A stretch of DNA of 64,000 nt, taken from assembly GCF_030297175.1 (NCBI RefSeq), contig NZ_AP028070.1, positions 248,001 through 312,000 on the forward strand, in the 5' to 3' direction. How positions within the stretch are numbered: position 1 is the first letter of the stretch; every line of letters starts with the position of its first letter. Positions 18,055 through 27,627 of this stretch are shown piece by piece. A model generated the notes under the pieces. The model worked only from the letters and a program-made list of their open reading frames with translations. It was not told the origin of the DNA and ran no database searches. This DNA is from Marinobacter sp. LA51 (GTDB taxonomy: Bacteria > Pseudomonadota > Gammaproteobacteria > Pseudomonadales > Oleiphilaceae). The position numbers and the translations under genes were made by a program.

Positions 18055-19381
18055 GTCCGCCGGTCAGGCCCACCCAAAAGCCGGCCGCACCCATGGCGGG
18101 CCAGAGCACATCCGTGAAGGTCAGCAGATAGCCGAGCGGCAGGCCCACGCCCCAGAATGAAAACAGCATGATGAACATCGGGATGCGGGTATCTTTGTAG
18201 CCCCTAAGGGCGCTAATACAGGTAACCTGAATCACGTCGGCAATCTGGAACAGGGCGGCAAACAGCAGCAGCCGGATCGTCACCTGTTGCACCTCGTTTT
18301 CGCCGGTGTAGAGTGCGGCGATTCCCTCGGAAAACACCCACAGCAAGACCGCGAACACCAGAGCCGTGCCTGCCGCCAATATCAGTGAACTGCGGGAGAT
18401 CAGTCGGGCGGTATCCGGTGCCCCGGCCCCCATCAGGAAACTGACCCGCAGAGTTAGCGCCATGCCAATACTCAAGGGCAGCATGAACAACAGCGAAACC
18501 ACGTTCAACGCAATCTGGTGGCCGGCAACCACCACTGGCCCCAACGGGGCCAGGAACAGGGCAATGACCGAAAACATGCTGGCTTCCACGAAGATGGTGA
18601 AGCCAATCGGTACGCCCAGTTTCAGGATGTACACCAGGCCGGCGAGCTCCGGTTTAGCCCAGTCCGCGAGCAGGTGAAACCGGCGGTAGGCGTGGCTGCG
18701 GTTGAGGTACACCAGCAGCGCCACGGCGGCGATGCCGTTGGACAGGGAGGTGGCCCAACCGCAGCCAACCCCGCCCATGGCCGGCAGGCCCAGTTTGCCG
18801 TAGATAAAAATGTAGTTCAGTGGCAGGTTGATCAGGGTGCTCAGTACCGAAAACGCCATGATCACCCGGGTGTGGCCAAGGCCGTCGGTTAACCCCCGAA
18901 GGGCGGTCATCATCAGCATGGCCGGCACACCCCAGGCAAAGGCGTCCAGGTAGCCCTGAGTTATTCCGGCGGTATCGCGCTCCAGGTTAAGCAGGGCAAG
19001 CACCGGATGCACGTTCGTTAACAGCAGGATCATGATCACCGAGCCGGCGGCGGCCAAATACAGCCCCTGCCACGTGGCGGGCATAATCTTCTCAAGGGTG
19101 CGGGCACCGTTGTAGCCGGAAATGATCGGTTGTAAGGCGCCCAGAAGGCCAATGAAAAACAGGAACAAGGGCATCCACAGGCTGCTGCCGATGCCCACGG
19201 CAGCCAGATCCCTGGCGCTGGCGTGACCGGCCATAACAGTATCGATGACACCGTTTGCCATCTGGGCAATCTGGGCGATCAGGATCGGGCCGCCGAGTAT
19301 TGCCAGGGTGCGCCATTCGATCAGGGTTCGGGTCACCAGTGGCTGGCGCACTTCCGGTAATGGCTGGTGAGTTTCGTCCAT
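17984..19381 (-). CDS. MATE family multidrug efflux transporter
   Basis: 465 aa with about twelve membrane helices. MATE (NorM-type) features: ILIAQIAQMANGVIDTVMAG, MTALRGLTDGLGHTR and VTCISALRGYKDTRIPM. It is expected to export cationic compounds in exchange for Na+ or H+. The frame is open to 19528, but the conserved protein starts near MDETHQPL (ATG 19381); no clear ribosome binding site helps the choice. The 3' end overlaps the convergent diguanylate cyclase. Confidence 0.9.
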   Translation of the reverse strand: MDETHQPLPEVRQPLVTRTLIEWRTLAILGGPILIAQIAQMANGVIDTVMAGHASARDLAAVGIGSSLWMPLFLFFIGLLGALQPIISGYNGARTLEKIMPATWQGLYLAAAGSVIMILLLTNVHPVLALLNLERDTAGITQGYLDAFAWGVPAMLMMTALRGLTDGLGHTRVIMAFSVLSTLINLPLNYIFIYGKLGLPAMGGVGCGWATSLSNGIAAVALLVYLNRSHAYRRFHLLADWAKPELAGLVYILKLGVPIGFTIFVEASMFSVIALFLAPLGPVVVAGHQIALNVVSLLFMLPLSIGMALTLRVSFLMGAGAPDTARLISRSSLILAAGTALVFAVLLWVFSEGIAALYTGENEVQQVTIRLLLFAALFQIADVIQVTCISALRGYKDTRIPMFIMLFSFWGVGLPLGYLLTFTDVLWPAMGAAGFWVGLTGGLTSASILLGWRLFRYAPNRIEHR

Positions 19382-19543
19382 GGCTGGGCTGGTCCGGGTT
19401 GTCGGGATTTTGGGTGTGCGGGCCAGGCATGGTAACCGATTGGGCGGGGCCCCGGCATCGGTGTTTATGCGCCTTTTCGCCACTGCAACGCCGGCCCAAA
19501 AGCGGTAAAGTACGCGCCTTGATTTCAAAGGGTGGCAGTGAAA

Positions 19544-20434
19544 ATGGGTTTACTGGTTTTTGTTACGGTATTGTGGGCTTTCTCGTTCAGTCTGATCGGC
19601 GAATTCCTGGCCGGCCAGGTGGATAGCGATTTCGCGGTGCTCAGCCGAGTATTACTGGGTGCTCTGGTATTCCTTCCTTTCACCCGCTGGCGCGGTGTGC
19701 CAAGTGGCATGAAACTGGGCATCCTGATGACCGGTATGCTGCAGTTTGGCATCACCTACTTGTGTCTGTATCGCTCCTTCAGTTACCTGAGCGTGCCGGA
19801 AGTGCTGCTGTTCACCATCTTCACGCCCCTGTACGTAACCCTGATTGATGACGCCCTGTTCCGGCGCTTCTCACCTGTGGCGCTGGTTGCCGCCGCCGTT
19901 GCCACTCTGGGCGCGGGCATCATCCGCTACGATGGCCTGAGTGAGGATTTCATTACCGGTTTCCTGTTGCTGCAGGTGGCCAACTTCACCTTTGCCGCCG
20001 GCCAGGTGGGCTATAAGCACATCATGCAGCGCCATCAACTGGCTCTGCCGGCCTATCGCACCTTCGGCTACTTTTTCATCGGCGCGCTGGTGATTGCGCT
20101 GCCTTCGTTCCTGATCTTCGGTAATCCGGACCGACTGCCAACTACCTCGCTGCAGTGGGGAATTCTGGTCTGGTTGGGGCTGGCGGCCTCGGGTCTGGGT
20201 CTGTTCCTGTGGAATCGCGGCGCCTGCTATGTGGATGCAGGCACCCTGGCGATCATGAACAACGCCCTGGTGCCCGCCGGTTTACTGGTGAATCTGTTGA
20301 TCTGGAACCGGGATGCGGACCTCACCCGGCTGGCTATCGGTGGTGGCGTGATTGCGCTTTCCCTGTGGGTGAATGCCCGCTTCCATCCCCGGGCGCGGCT
20401 GGTCGCAAAAAGCGCAGAGGCGTCGGCGGGCTAA
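19544..20434 (+). CDS. EamA/DMT family transporter
   Basis: About 296 aa, ten membrane helices in two five-helix EamA repeats. The N-terminus [20 protein letters not shown] and later [20 protein letters not shown] resemble the carboxylate/amino-acid/amine exporter branch of the drug/metabolite transporter superfamily. The substrate cannot be read from sequence. Starts at GTG 19532, GTG 19538 and ATG 19544 share the upstream AAAGGG; I prefer the ATG. Confidence 0.85.
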   Translation: MGLLVFVTVLWAFSFSLIGEFLAGQVDSDFAVLSRVLLGALVFLPFTRWRGVPSGMKLGILMTGMLQFGITYLCLYRSFSYLSVPEVLLFTIFTPLYVTLIDDALFRRFSPVALVAAAVATLGAGIIRYDGLSEDFITGFLLLQVANFTFAAGQVGYKHIMQRHQLALPAYRTFGYFFIGALVIALPSFLIFGNPDRLPTTSLQWGILVWLGLAASGLGLFLWNRGACYVDAGTLAIMNNALVPAGLLVNLLIWNRDADLTRLAIGGGVIALSLWVNARFHPRARLVAKSAEASAG

Positions 20435-20516
20435 AGTCGGTCAAAAGAATGCCGTTAAAGGGGATGCCAAAGAAGACCCCTGTCTATATCTGATCCCCAA
20501 GGAAGAGCAGACCCCT

Positions 20517-22091
20517 ATGCGTAAAAATCTCCCGGTGACCCAGCGTGAAGTCGCCATGCCAAAGGGCAGTCGATTGATCACTACTACCGATCTCAAGGGC
20601 GTGATCACGTACTGCAATGACGCGTTTGTGGCCATCAGCGGATTCTCCCGCGAGGAGTTGATCGGCCAGGCTCACAACATCATTCGTCACCCAGATATGC
20701 CGAGCTCGGTCTTTCAGGGCATGTGGGAGTATCTCAAAGCCGGGAAGGCCTGGATGGGGATGGTGAAAAACCGGACCAAAAATGGCGATCACTACTGGGT
20801 AAGTGCCTATGTAACGCCCATCCGTGAGAATGGCCAGGTGATTGGTTATGAATCCGTTCGGATTGCACCTGGCAGGGATCAGATCGAGCGGGCGATGTCA
20901 CTGTATTCGCGATTGTCTGCCGATAAACCAATTCTGAGTGCCGGGAACCGGGTTGCGTCGATCGTGAAATCTGGTTGGCCGATGATACTCTCGCTGGTGT
21001 TGAGTCTGGTGGCCTTGAGCTTTGAACAGACCTGGCTGGCGGCCTCGATTGTCGTAGTCGGTCATCTTCTGGGATCTGGTTTGTTGCTGAACTCGATCAC
21101 CGGACGTCTAAATCGCCTTATTGGACTGCGTCCCGATGCCTTCCATGATCCGGTCGTCGCCAGGACCTACAGCAATGAAAGTGGATTGTTTTCGGAGCTT
21201 GGCCTGCTGTTGTTGAGTGAGGACGCCCGTATCAGAACGGCGCTCGCACGTATTGAGGATCAGGCCGAGCTGTTGTCTGAACAGGCCCGGGCATCACATG
21301 GGTATATCAGCGACGGCGCGTCGGCAATCGCCCGTCAACGTGCCGAAACCGACCAGACAGCCTCTGCCATCAATGAGATGACCGCATCGATTCAGGAGGT
21401 CACTGAATCGGTTTCCGTCAACGCACGTGCAGCGGAAGAAGCCAATCGTCTGGCTCTGGTCGGCAGTGATCGCAGCTCCGAGGCGCTGGAGGCGATAGAA
21501 CAGCTGGTCGGTCGTGTAAATGGCATCGGCAAGAGCATCGGCCAGCTGGGGGAGTCAACAAAAAGTATCGGTGAGGCTGCGAGCCTGATCTCGGAGATTG
21601 CAGAGCAAACCAATCTCTTGGCGCTGAATGCGGCCATTGAGGCGGCCCGAGCCGGAGAGCAGGGGCGCGGCTTTGCCGTGGTGGCGGATGAGGTGCGCTC
21701 CCTGGCCAGGCGAACTCGGGAGTCCACCGTCCGTATTCAGGATGTCATTGATGATTTCCGGAAACAGGTCGATGTGGCCGTGCAGGCGACGCGGGACGGA
21801 GAGGCGGTAGCAGGCAAAGGTTTGACCAAGGTTCAGGAAGCGGAAACGTCCTTGCGAGATATCGTGATCTCCATCCAGACAATCTCCGACAGTTTCATCA
21901 GCATGTCGGCGGCTTTCGAGGAACAAAGCCAAGTGTCGGATGAAATTAATCGGCAGGTCACTAATATTGCTGAGTTGGCTGATCATAGTGACGAGCAGGC
22001 CGGTTCCGCAAAACAAAGTAGCGATCACCTCAGTGCCATGTCGCGCGGCCTGAAAGACCTGGTCACCCGCTTTATCAGTAAAAACGGGTAA
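20517..22091 (+). CDS. Aer-like PAS methyl-accepting chemotaxis protein
   Basis: 524 aa from ATG 20517, with AAGGA upstream. N-terminal PAS domain (about 15-110: [53 protein letters not shown]) as in aerotaxis receptor Aer, so FAD-based redox sensing is likely. A paired hydrophobic segment (about 155-200) anchors it to the inner membrane. The C-terminal signalling domain has the conserved hairpin tip [20 protein letters not shown]. It would couple redox state to the CheA kinase. Confidence 0.9.
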   Translation: MRKNLPVTQREVAMPKGSRLITTTDLKGVITYCNDAFVAISGFSREELIGQAHNIIRHPDMPSSVFQGMWEYLKAGKAWMGMVKNRTKNGDHYWVSAYVTPIRENGQVIGYESVRIAPGRDQIERAMSLYSRLSADKPILSAGNRVASIVKSGWPMILSLVLSLVALSFEQTWLAASIVVVGHLLGSGLLLNSITGRLNRLIGLRPDAFHDPVVARTYSNESGLFSELGLLLLSEDARIRTALARIEDQAELLSEQARASHGYISDGASAIARQRAETDQTASAINEMTASIQEVTESVSVNARAAEEANRLALVGSDRSSEALEAIEQLVGRVNGIGKSIGQLGESTKSIGEAASLISEIAEQTNLLALNAAIEAARAGEQGRGFAVVADEVRSLARRTRESTVRIQDVIDDFRKQVDVAVQATRDGEAVAGKGLTKVQEAETSLRDIVISIQTISDSFISMSAAFEEQSQVSDEINRQVTNIAELADHSDEQAGSAKQSSDHLSAMSRGLKDLVTRFISKNG

Positions 22092-22143
22092 TTATCGACT
22101 CCTGATGTGATTGGGTTCCTGTCGACCTGATATTCCTTCCCGA

Positions 22144-22173
22144 CCAGCACTGGCATCAAACCGCCAGTGCTGG
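22144..22173. repeat. Perfect 11-bp inverted repeat
   Basis: CCAGCACTGGC / GCCAGTGCTGG with an 8-nt loop, 52 nt after the chemoreceptor stop and 84 nt before the NSS transporter. No T-run follows, so it may be an mRNA 3'-end structure or an operator. Confidence 0.6.
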
Positions 22174-22257
22174 CAGAATTCCGCCCCGATAGCCTGGGCC
22201 CGGCCCCGGCGTGAGTATTCGTTCCCTATTCCTCAGCCAAAAGCACAGGAAATTATC

Positions 22258-23655
22258 ATGACTCAGTCCAACTCGGCTTCGGGCAATGGCGCAGAGGCAG
22301 CCCGTGGTCTCTGGTCCTCCCGGTTGGCATTTATTCTTGCGGCGACCGGTTCTGCCGTAGGTCTCGGCAATATCTGGAAGTTTCCCTACGTCACCGGTGA
22401 AAACGGCGGCGGCGCCTTTGTGCTGGTGTATCTGCTGTGCATCGCGATCATTGGTATCCCCATCCTGATGGCCGAGGTGTTCATCGGCCGGAACGGCCGG
22501 CACAACCCCATTACCAGCATGCGTCTGGTGGCAGAGCGCAACCTGAAATCGCCGATGTGGCGCATTTCCGCCATCGTGGGCATGATCGCGGCGTTTGTGA
22601 TCCTGTCTTTCTACTCGGTGATTGGTGGTTGGTCGGCGTCTTACGTGGGCCACGCGGCCATGGGCGACTTCACCGGTGGTACCGCTGAGTCCATTGGCGA
22701 TCTGTTTGGTGGTTTGCTGGCCAGCCCGGTCCAGTTGCTGATCTGGCACACCGTGTTCATGGCGCTGGTGGTGCTGGTGGTGTCTCGTGGGCTTAAAGGT
22801 GGCCTGGAGAAAGCCGCTACCATTCTGATGCCGGCCCTGTTCATCCTGCTGCTGGTGGCCGTGGGTTACGCCACCACCACCGGTCACTTTGGTGAGGCGG
22901 TCAGTTTCCTGTTCACGCCCGACTTCGGCGCCCTGTCGGTCAGCGGTGTGCTGATTGCCCTGGGTCATGCCTTTTTCACCCTGAGCCTGGGTATGGCCAT
23001 CATGATGGCCTACGGTTCGTACCTGGGTCGGGACATCTCCATTGCCCGCACGGCCATCAGTGTTGCGGTTATGGATACCGGCGTGGCCCTGCTGGCAGGC
23101 CTGGCCATTTTCCCGGTGGTGTTTGCCAATGGACTTGAGGCCGGAGCTGGCCCGGGACTGATCTTCCAGACCCTGCCGTTGGCGTTTGGCAACATGCCCA
23201 TGGGCGGGCTGTTCGGCACCCTGTTCTTCGTGTTGCTGTTGTTTGCCGCCTGGACCTCGGGCATTTCCCTGCTGGAGCCGGTAGTTGAATGGGTTGAGGA
23301 AAAGACCAGTCTGGCCCGCACTGGCAGTGCCATCCTGGTGGGCATTCTTTGTTGGGGCCTGGGCATAGCCTCTATTCTGTCCCTCAATGTCTGGTCCGAC
23401 GTGGCACCCCTGGGCATGTTTGAGCGGTTCGAGGGCAAGACCATCTTCGATCTACTGGATTTCTTCACCGCCAATATCATGCTGCCCCTGTCTGGTCTGC
23501 TGACCGCGGTGTTCGTGGGCTGGTTCGTGGCGAAAGAATCGCTGAAGCTGGATCTGGTGCTCGATGGCGGCGGCTTCCAGCTCTGGTATGGGCTGATCCG
23601 TTATGTGACGCCAGTGGCGGTTATCATTGTGTTTGCTTACAACCTGATGGGCTGA
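22258..23655 (+). CDS. Na+-dependent transporter, NSS (SNF) family
   Basis: 465 aa, eleven to twelve membrane helices. The signature GSAVGLGNIWKFPYVTGENG at helix 1 forms the Na+/substrate site of neurotransmitter:sodium symporters; FTLSLGMAIMMAYGSYL is the matching helix-6 region. Bacterial members import amino acids such as leucine, tryptophan or tyrosine; the specific substrate is not evident. I start at ATG 22258, preceded by CAGGA; the open frame extends 49 unconserved codons upstream. Confidence 0.92.
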   Translation: MTQSNSASGNGAEAARGLWSSRLAFILAATGSAVGLGNIWKFPYVTGENGGGAFVLVYLLCIAIIGIPILMAEVFIGRNGRHNPITSMRLVAERNLKSPMWRISAIVGMIAAFVILSFYSVIGGWSASYVGHAAMGDFTGGTAESIGDLFGGLLASPVQLLIWHTVFMALVVLVVSRGLKGGLEKAATILMPALFILLLVAVGYATTTGHFGEAVSFLFTPDFGALSVSGVLIALGHAFFTLSLGMAIMMAYGSYLGRDISIARTAISVAVMDTGVALLAGLAIFPVVFANGLEAGAGPGLIFQTLPLAFGNMPMGGLFGTLFFVLLLFAAWTSGISLLEPVVEWVEEKTSLARTGSAILVGILCWGLGIASILSLNVWSDVAPLGMFERFEGKTIFDLLDFFTANIMLPLSGLLTAVFVGWFVAKESLKLDLVLDGGGFQLWYGLIRYVTPVAVIIVFAYNLMG

Positions 23656-23691
23656 GCACAGACCGCTGATTTGGTAGAAAGAAGCGAAGAG

Positions 23692-23723
23692 AAACCGGCT
23701 CTCACTGCAGAGCCGGTTTTTTT
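23692..23723 (+). terminator. Rho-independent terminator
   Basis: 11-bp perfect stem AAACCGGCTCT / AGAGCCGGTTT, 6-nt loop and a seven-T run, 36 nt after the NSS transporter stop. Confidence 0.92.
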
Positions 23724-23732
23724 ATGGGCGCT

Positions 23733-24371
23733 TTACTCGGCTTCGGAAAAGGCCCGGAGTTCATCCAGGTGAGGGCGAATGGCCTCGATGTCCGCCGGTG
23801 GTGCATTTTTCGCACTTTCCATGGCGCCCATGGCGCCTTCCATCATGGCGCGCATTTGAGCTTTCTGGGTTTCGGTCATGTGCGGGCTGTTTTCGATCTC
23901 CGCCATGGCTTCGGCGATTTCCTGCTGGGCCTGAGGGTTCTGTTCCTGCAATTCGATGGCCATCCAGGCCTGGAAAATCCGGTCGCCGGTTTGGCTCCAC
24001 TGCTGCAGATCACTAAAGCCGTGCTCCTGGACGATGTCTTCCAGCCGATCATAAACAGGCTGGCCTTCCATGTTGCGCACAGTCTCGGAAAAAATCCGCG
24101 CGAAATCCGGCGCCTCGGTGTTGCCCTCCATCGTGCTGGCCTCCATCTCGTCCTGGATGGCCTCGAGTTCGGGTTCCAGCGCCTGGGCTGCGTTCAGGCT
24201 GGCAAGAAAGGATTGAACCTGGGCGCCGGTCAAAGCCTCGGCGGAGGAAGCTGGCCCGGAGCCAAGGGCGAGCAGGGCCATCAATACCGGCACTAGTGCA
24301 CGGACGCACTGTGAATAGAGGGTAGGGCTTACCCTGCGGTTTAAACAGGGATTGAGGTCAGGGTCGGACAT
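23733..24371 (-). CDS. Exported protein of unknown function
   Basis: 212 aa. ATG 24371 has a strong AAGGAGAG site upstream. A 24-residue basic N-region precedes a hydrophobic segment (VRALVPVLMALLALG) with a likely signal peptidase site after ASSAEA, so the mature protein is probably periplasmic. It is alpha-helical, Gln/Glu/Met-rich and without cysteine pairs or catalytic motifs; the C-terminal half has repeated Met-Ala-Glu helices. I do not recognise the family. It starts 18 nt after the TRAP-operon terminator. Confidence 0.7.
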   Translation of the reverse strand: MSDPDLNPCLNRRVSPTLYSQCVRALVPVLMALLALGSGPASSAEALTGAQVQSFLASLNAAQALEPELEAIQDEMEASTMEGNTEAPDFARIFSETVRNMEGQPVYDRLEDIVQEHGFSDLQQWSQTGDRIFQAWMAIELQEQNPQAQQEIAEAMAEIENSPHMTETQKAQMRAMMEGAMGAMESAKNAPPADIEAIRPHLDELRAFSEAE

Positions 24372-24388
24372 GGGAACTCTCCTTGTCG

Positions 24389-24417
24389 AAAAGCCCCGGT
24401 TCTGCGATCCCCGGGGC
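24389..24417 (-). terminator. Rho-independent terminator of the TRAP operon
   Basis: On the minus strand: 7-bp stem GCCCCGG / CCGGGGC, 11-nt loop, then TTTT. It lies about 60 nt after the dctM stop. Confidence 0.75.
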
Positions 24418-24477
24418 CTTATCTGAGAGTAATCCCTGAATTGTGAATCTGCCAGCTTGGCTAGCTACCTTATCCGA

Positions 24478-25788
24478 TCAGAAGAACAGGTCGGGTAACC
24501 AGGTGGCAATTTCCGGGAACGCCATGATCAAGCCGAGGCCAACGATCTCCACCAGCACGAATGGAACGATGGATCGGTAGATGTCGCCCATGGTGATGCC
24601 CGGCGGCACGATGCCTTTCAGATAGAACAGATTGAAGCCGAACGGCGGCGTCATGTAGCCGATTTCCATGTTGATCACGAACAGGATGCCGAACCAGATC
24701 GGATCGAACCCGAGGCTTTCAACAATGGGCATAAACACCGGCAGGGTGATCAGCATGATGCCGACCGGGTCCAGAACCATGGCCAGCAGGAACACAATCA
24801 CCATCATCGCGATGATGATGCCCCAGGGACCGCCCGGGATCATGTTCATCAGGCTCTCGATCAGCTCCTGGGCGCCCATGCTCTGGTAGGCGGCACTGAA
24901 GGCGTGAGCGGCAAACAGGATCCACATGATCATGCCGGTCAGCTTGAAGGTGCGGATGGCCGCTTCCTGCAGCACGCTCCATTTGAACTGGCGGTAGACC
25001 GCGGCCGAGATCAGCGCACCGAGAACACCCATGGCGGCGGCTTCGGTCGGCGTTGTGATGCCCCCGATGATTGAGCCCAGCACCATTATCACTACGCCGA
25101 TCGGCAGCAGCACTGCCCTCAGCGCGCGGAATTTCTCTGGCCAGCTGGCGCGTTCTTCTTTCGGCAGTGCCGGCGCCAGTTCCGGCTGCAGGTGGCAGCG
25201 CACAATGATGTAGATGGCGGTGAGTACCATCAGCAACACGCCCGGCATGATGCCGGCCGCGAACATTTTGCCCACGGATACGCCGGTGATCAGCGCATAC
25301 AGGATCATCAGGATGCTGGGAGGAATCAGGATACCCCAGCCACCACCGGTGTTGATTACGCCCAGCGCCATGCTCTTGTCATAGCCGCGCTCCAGCATGG
25401 AGGGCAGGGCAATGGTGCCCATGGCGACAACGGCGGCACCACTGATGCCCACCATGGCGGCGAACACCGCGCAGATACCCAGGGTGCCCAGCGCCAGGCC
25501 GCCCCGGAGGCCGCCGCACCAGAGGTGCATCATTCGGTACAGGTCCCGGGCCACGCCGGTGCGCTCCAGAATCATGGCCATGAATACGAACAGAGGGATG
25601 GCCACCAGGGTAAAGCTGCCCATGGTGCCCCAGATCTGGGAGGCGACCATATAGAAGGAGTCGAAGCCCCAGGTGAAATACAGGAATACAACCGACACGC
25701 CGCCCAGCACGAACGCCAGCGGCAGGCCCAATAACAGGAAGAACAGCAGTGCTGCGAAGAACATCAGGGTCAGGGCTTCAATACTCAC
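24478..25788 (-). CDS. dctM: TRAP transporter large permease DctM
   Basis: 436 aa, twelve membrane helices, the usual length. Family features include an LGLPLAFVLGGVS start, IPLFVFMAMILERTGVA, INTGGGWGILIPPSILMILY and TPPFGFNLFYLKG. It forms the Na+-driven transport channel with DctQ, taking substrate from the periplasmic binding protein. Its ATG overlaps the dctQ stop as ATGA (25785-25788). Confidence 0.95.
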   Translation of the reverse strand: MSIEALTLMFFAALLFFLLLGLPLAFVLGGVSVVFLYFTWGFDSFYMVASQIWGTMGSFTLVAIPLFVFMAMILERTGVARDLYRMMHLWCGGLRGGLALGTLGICAVFAAMVGISGAAVVAMGTIALPSMLERGYDKSMALGVINTGGGWGILIPPSILMILYALITGVSVGKMFAAGIMPGVLLMVLTAIYIIVRCHLQPELAPALPKEERASWPEKFRALRAVLLPIGVVIMVLGSIIGGITTPTEAAAMGVLGALISAAVYRQFKWSVLQEAAIRTFKLTGMIMWILFAAHAFSAAYQSMGAQELIESLMNMIPGGPWGIIIAMMVIVFLLAMVLDPVGIMLITLPVFMPIVESLGFDPIWFGILFVINMEIGYMTPPFGFNLFYLKGIVPPGITMGDIYRSIVPFVLVEIVGLGLIMAFPEIATWLPDLFF

Positions 25789-26330
25789 AAATGTTCTCCC
25801 TCAGGTTCGCCCTGATCCGGCGTGTAGTAATCCAGGTTGAAGGCTATGGCAATGTCCTCTAACAGCTTGACCAACCCCTGCAGCACCAGCAGGCCAGTCC
25901 CGAGAGGGATCGCCAGTTTTACGGGCCAGATGGGCGGGTTCCAGGCCGAATAGGAGGTCTCCCAGCTGGAGATGGACTCCTGGGCCATATCGATCCCGAA
26001 CCAGAGCAGGGCCAGAGTAAAAATGAAGAAAATTGTCGAGGTGAACAGGTCCAGCACCGCCCGCTTGCGCGGTTTCAGGTGAGAGTGCAGCAGGTCGACA
26101 TTCACGTGGCCCCGGTGCGCCATGATGTAGCCACCGGACATCACCGCGTAGATGCCGAACAGCATCTGGGTGAATTCATTGGTCCACACCGTGGGGGCGT
26201 TCAGCAGGTAGCGAAAACCCACTTCCAACAGTAGGAACGCGAACATCGCAAAAATGAGGAGGGCTATCCAGCGCCCGACAAAGTCGTTGAGACGGGTAAC
26301 CCCTCTCATGAATGCACTCAGCACACTCAT
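25785..26330 (-). CDS. dctQ: TRAP transporter small permease DctQ
   Basis: 181 aa, four membrane helices. The N-terminal helix region and NAPTVWTNEFTQMLFGIYAV followed by AHRGHVNVDLLHSHL match the DctQ pattern. GGAGAATGCC precedes ATG 26330, which I prefer over the upstream ATG 26366. It lies between dctP and dctM and overlaps dctM by 4 nt. Confidence 0.93.
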   Translation of the reverse strand: MSVLSAFMRGVTRLNDFVGRWIALLIFAMFAFLLLEVGFRYLLNAPTVWTNEFTQMLFGIYAVMSGGYIMAHRGHVNVDLLHSHLKPRKRAVLDLFTSTIFFIFTLALLWFGIDMAQESISSWETSYSAWNPPIWPVKLAIPLGTGLLVLQGLVKLLEDIAIAFNLDYYTPDQGEPEGEHL

Positions 26331-26366
26331 GGCATTCTCCGGAAGGACGGTGACTGTATTTCGCAA

Positions 26367-26396
26367 GAAAAGGCCGGAGTCGAAACGCTCCGGCCT
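26367..26396 (-). terminator. Hairpin attenuator between dctP and dctQ
   Basis: On the minus strand: 9-bp stem AGGCCGGAG / CTCCGGCCT, 8-nt loop, then TTTTC. It lies 22 nt after the dctP stop and before dctQ. Partial termination here would give more binding protein than permease; the RNA ratio is inferred, not seen. Confidence 0.75.
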
Positions 26397-26418
26397 GCAA
26401 GGTGCTGGTTAATCCGTT

Positions 26419-27465
26419 TTAGAGGTAACCAAGCTCCGAGAGATAGCTCTTCAGCATGTCCAGCGCTTTCTGGGCGTTGTCGCTGCGCTTGGCTTCTTCG
26501 TCCCACATGGCCTGGGCTGTTTTAACCAGCTTGTCCTGGACGTTATCCGGCAGCACGTTTACCTCGACACCCTGCTCGGCAATGGCCTTGGCCAGGGTGA
26601 TGCGCTCTTTGTACTGATATTCGTTGGTGCGAATCCAGAACTGCTCGTCCAGAGCGTCCTTGACGATTTTCTGCATGTCTTCAGGCAGCTTATTCAGCGC
26701 CTTGTGGCTGATGATGATCACGTCGGTACCGGCGATGTTCAGGGCTGGCTGGACGTGGTATTTCGCCACCTCATAGAGGCCCATGCTGGAGGCACCCTGT
26801 GAGGCGCCCCAGTGAGCGCCGTCCACGATGCCGGAATCCAGTGCCGAGTAGAGTTCGCTGCCAGGGATGTAGGATGCAGCAGCACCGGATTCGGTCAGGA
26901 AGGTCTGCAGTGCGCCGGAGGAACGGATCTTCAGGCTGGTGAAGTCATCCCAGTTGGTGATCGGTTGCTTAACCACCATTTCGGTCGGATAGACCTTGTC
27001 GGTCGCCCAGTAAACGCCATGCTCGGCGGCTTCGTCACGAAGCATCTGCTCGAAGCCCATGTTCTTGTGGAAATAGGCGGCTTCCCAGACGTTACGGAAC
27101 GCGAATGGCAGGCCAGAAGCGATACCCGCAAGGGAAACCTTATCCTGCGCATAGGCGGGGGCAATGGTGCCCATCTCCAGAATGCCCCGGCTGACGGCGT
27201 TGAAGATTTCCTTGGATTTGAAGAGTGCGCCGGCTTCATACAGTTTCAGCTGCAGGCGTCCATCGGTACGTTCGTCCAGAACCCGCTGCAGACGCATCAA
27301 GCTGTCGGTATAAGAGCTGCTGGAACCGGGCCAGTGTGACTGCACTTTCCAGGTGTAAGTGTCCTGGGCGGCGGCCGGTGCCGCGCTCAGCGCAGCAGAG
27401 ATGCCCAGAGTTAATGCTGAGGCGTATACGGTCAGACTCTTGCGAGCGTTTGCGAACAGGTTCAT
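26419..27465 (-). CDS. dctP: TRAP transporter periplasmic solute-binding protein DctP
   Basis: 348 aa with a signal peptide cut after about residue 34 (SAAPAAAQ). DctP-family features: YTWKVQSHWPGSSSSYTDSL, a KLYEAGALFKSKEIFNAVSRG region and the conserved LKIRSSGALQTFLTESGA containing the carboxylate-binding Arg. Ligand is probably an organic acid; neighbouring acyl-CoA ligase and crotonase genes fit this. ATG 27465 has TGAGG 7 nt upstream and is preferred over upstream starts. Confidence 0.94.
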   Translation of the reverse strand: MNLFANARKSLTVYASALTLGISAALSAAPAAAQDTYTWKVQSHWPGSSSSYTDSLMRLQRVLDERTDGRLQLKLYEAGALFKSKEIFNAVSRGILEMGTIAPAYAQDKVSLAGIASGLPFAFRNVWEAAYFHKNMGFEQMLRDEAAEHGVYWATDKVYPTEMVVKQPITNWDDFTSLKIRSSGALQTFLTESGAAASYIPGSELYSALDSGIVDGAHWGASQGASSMGLYEVAKYHVQPALNIAGTDVIIISHKALNKLPEDMQKIVKDALDEQFWIRTNEYQYKERITLAKAIAEQGVEVNVLPDNVQDKLVKTAQAMWDEEAKRSDNAQKALDMLKSYLSELGYL

Positions 27466-27627
27466 GGCAGACCTCATGATGGTTGTATTCATTTTGTTTT
27501 TAGTTTCACTGTGCAGAACTAACGACTGCATGGTGAATTTATGTTATCTGAATCTATCACAAGATTGGTCTTTTGCAATAGGATGTTTAGCCACAACGAC
27601 TGATTAATCTTCAGACAGGATAGACCA
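27466..27627. promoter_or_regulatory. AT-rich divergent promoter region, TRAP operon / crotonase
   Basis: 162 bp, clearly richer in A+T than the flanking genes. It must hold the promoters of dctP (minus) and the crotonase gene (plus). CAGGA sits upstream of ATG 27628. No operator stands out. Confidence 0.4.
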
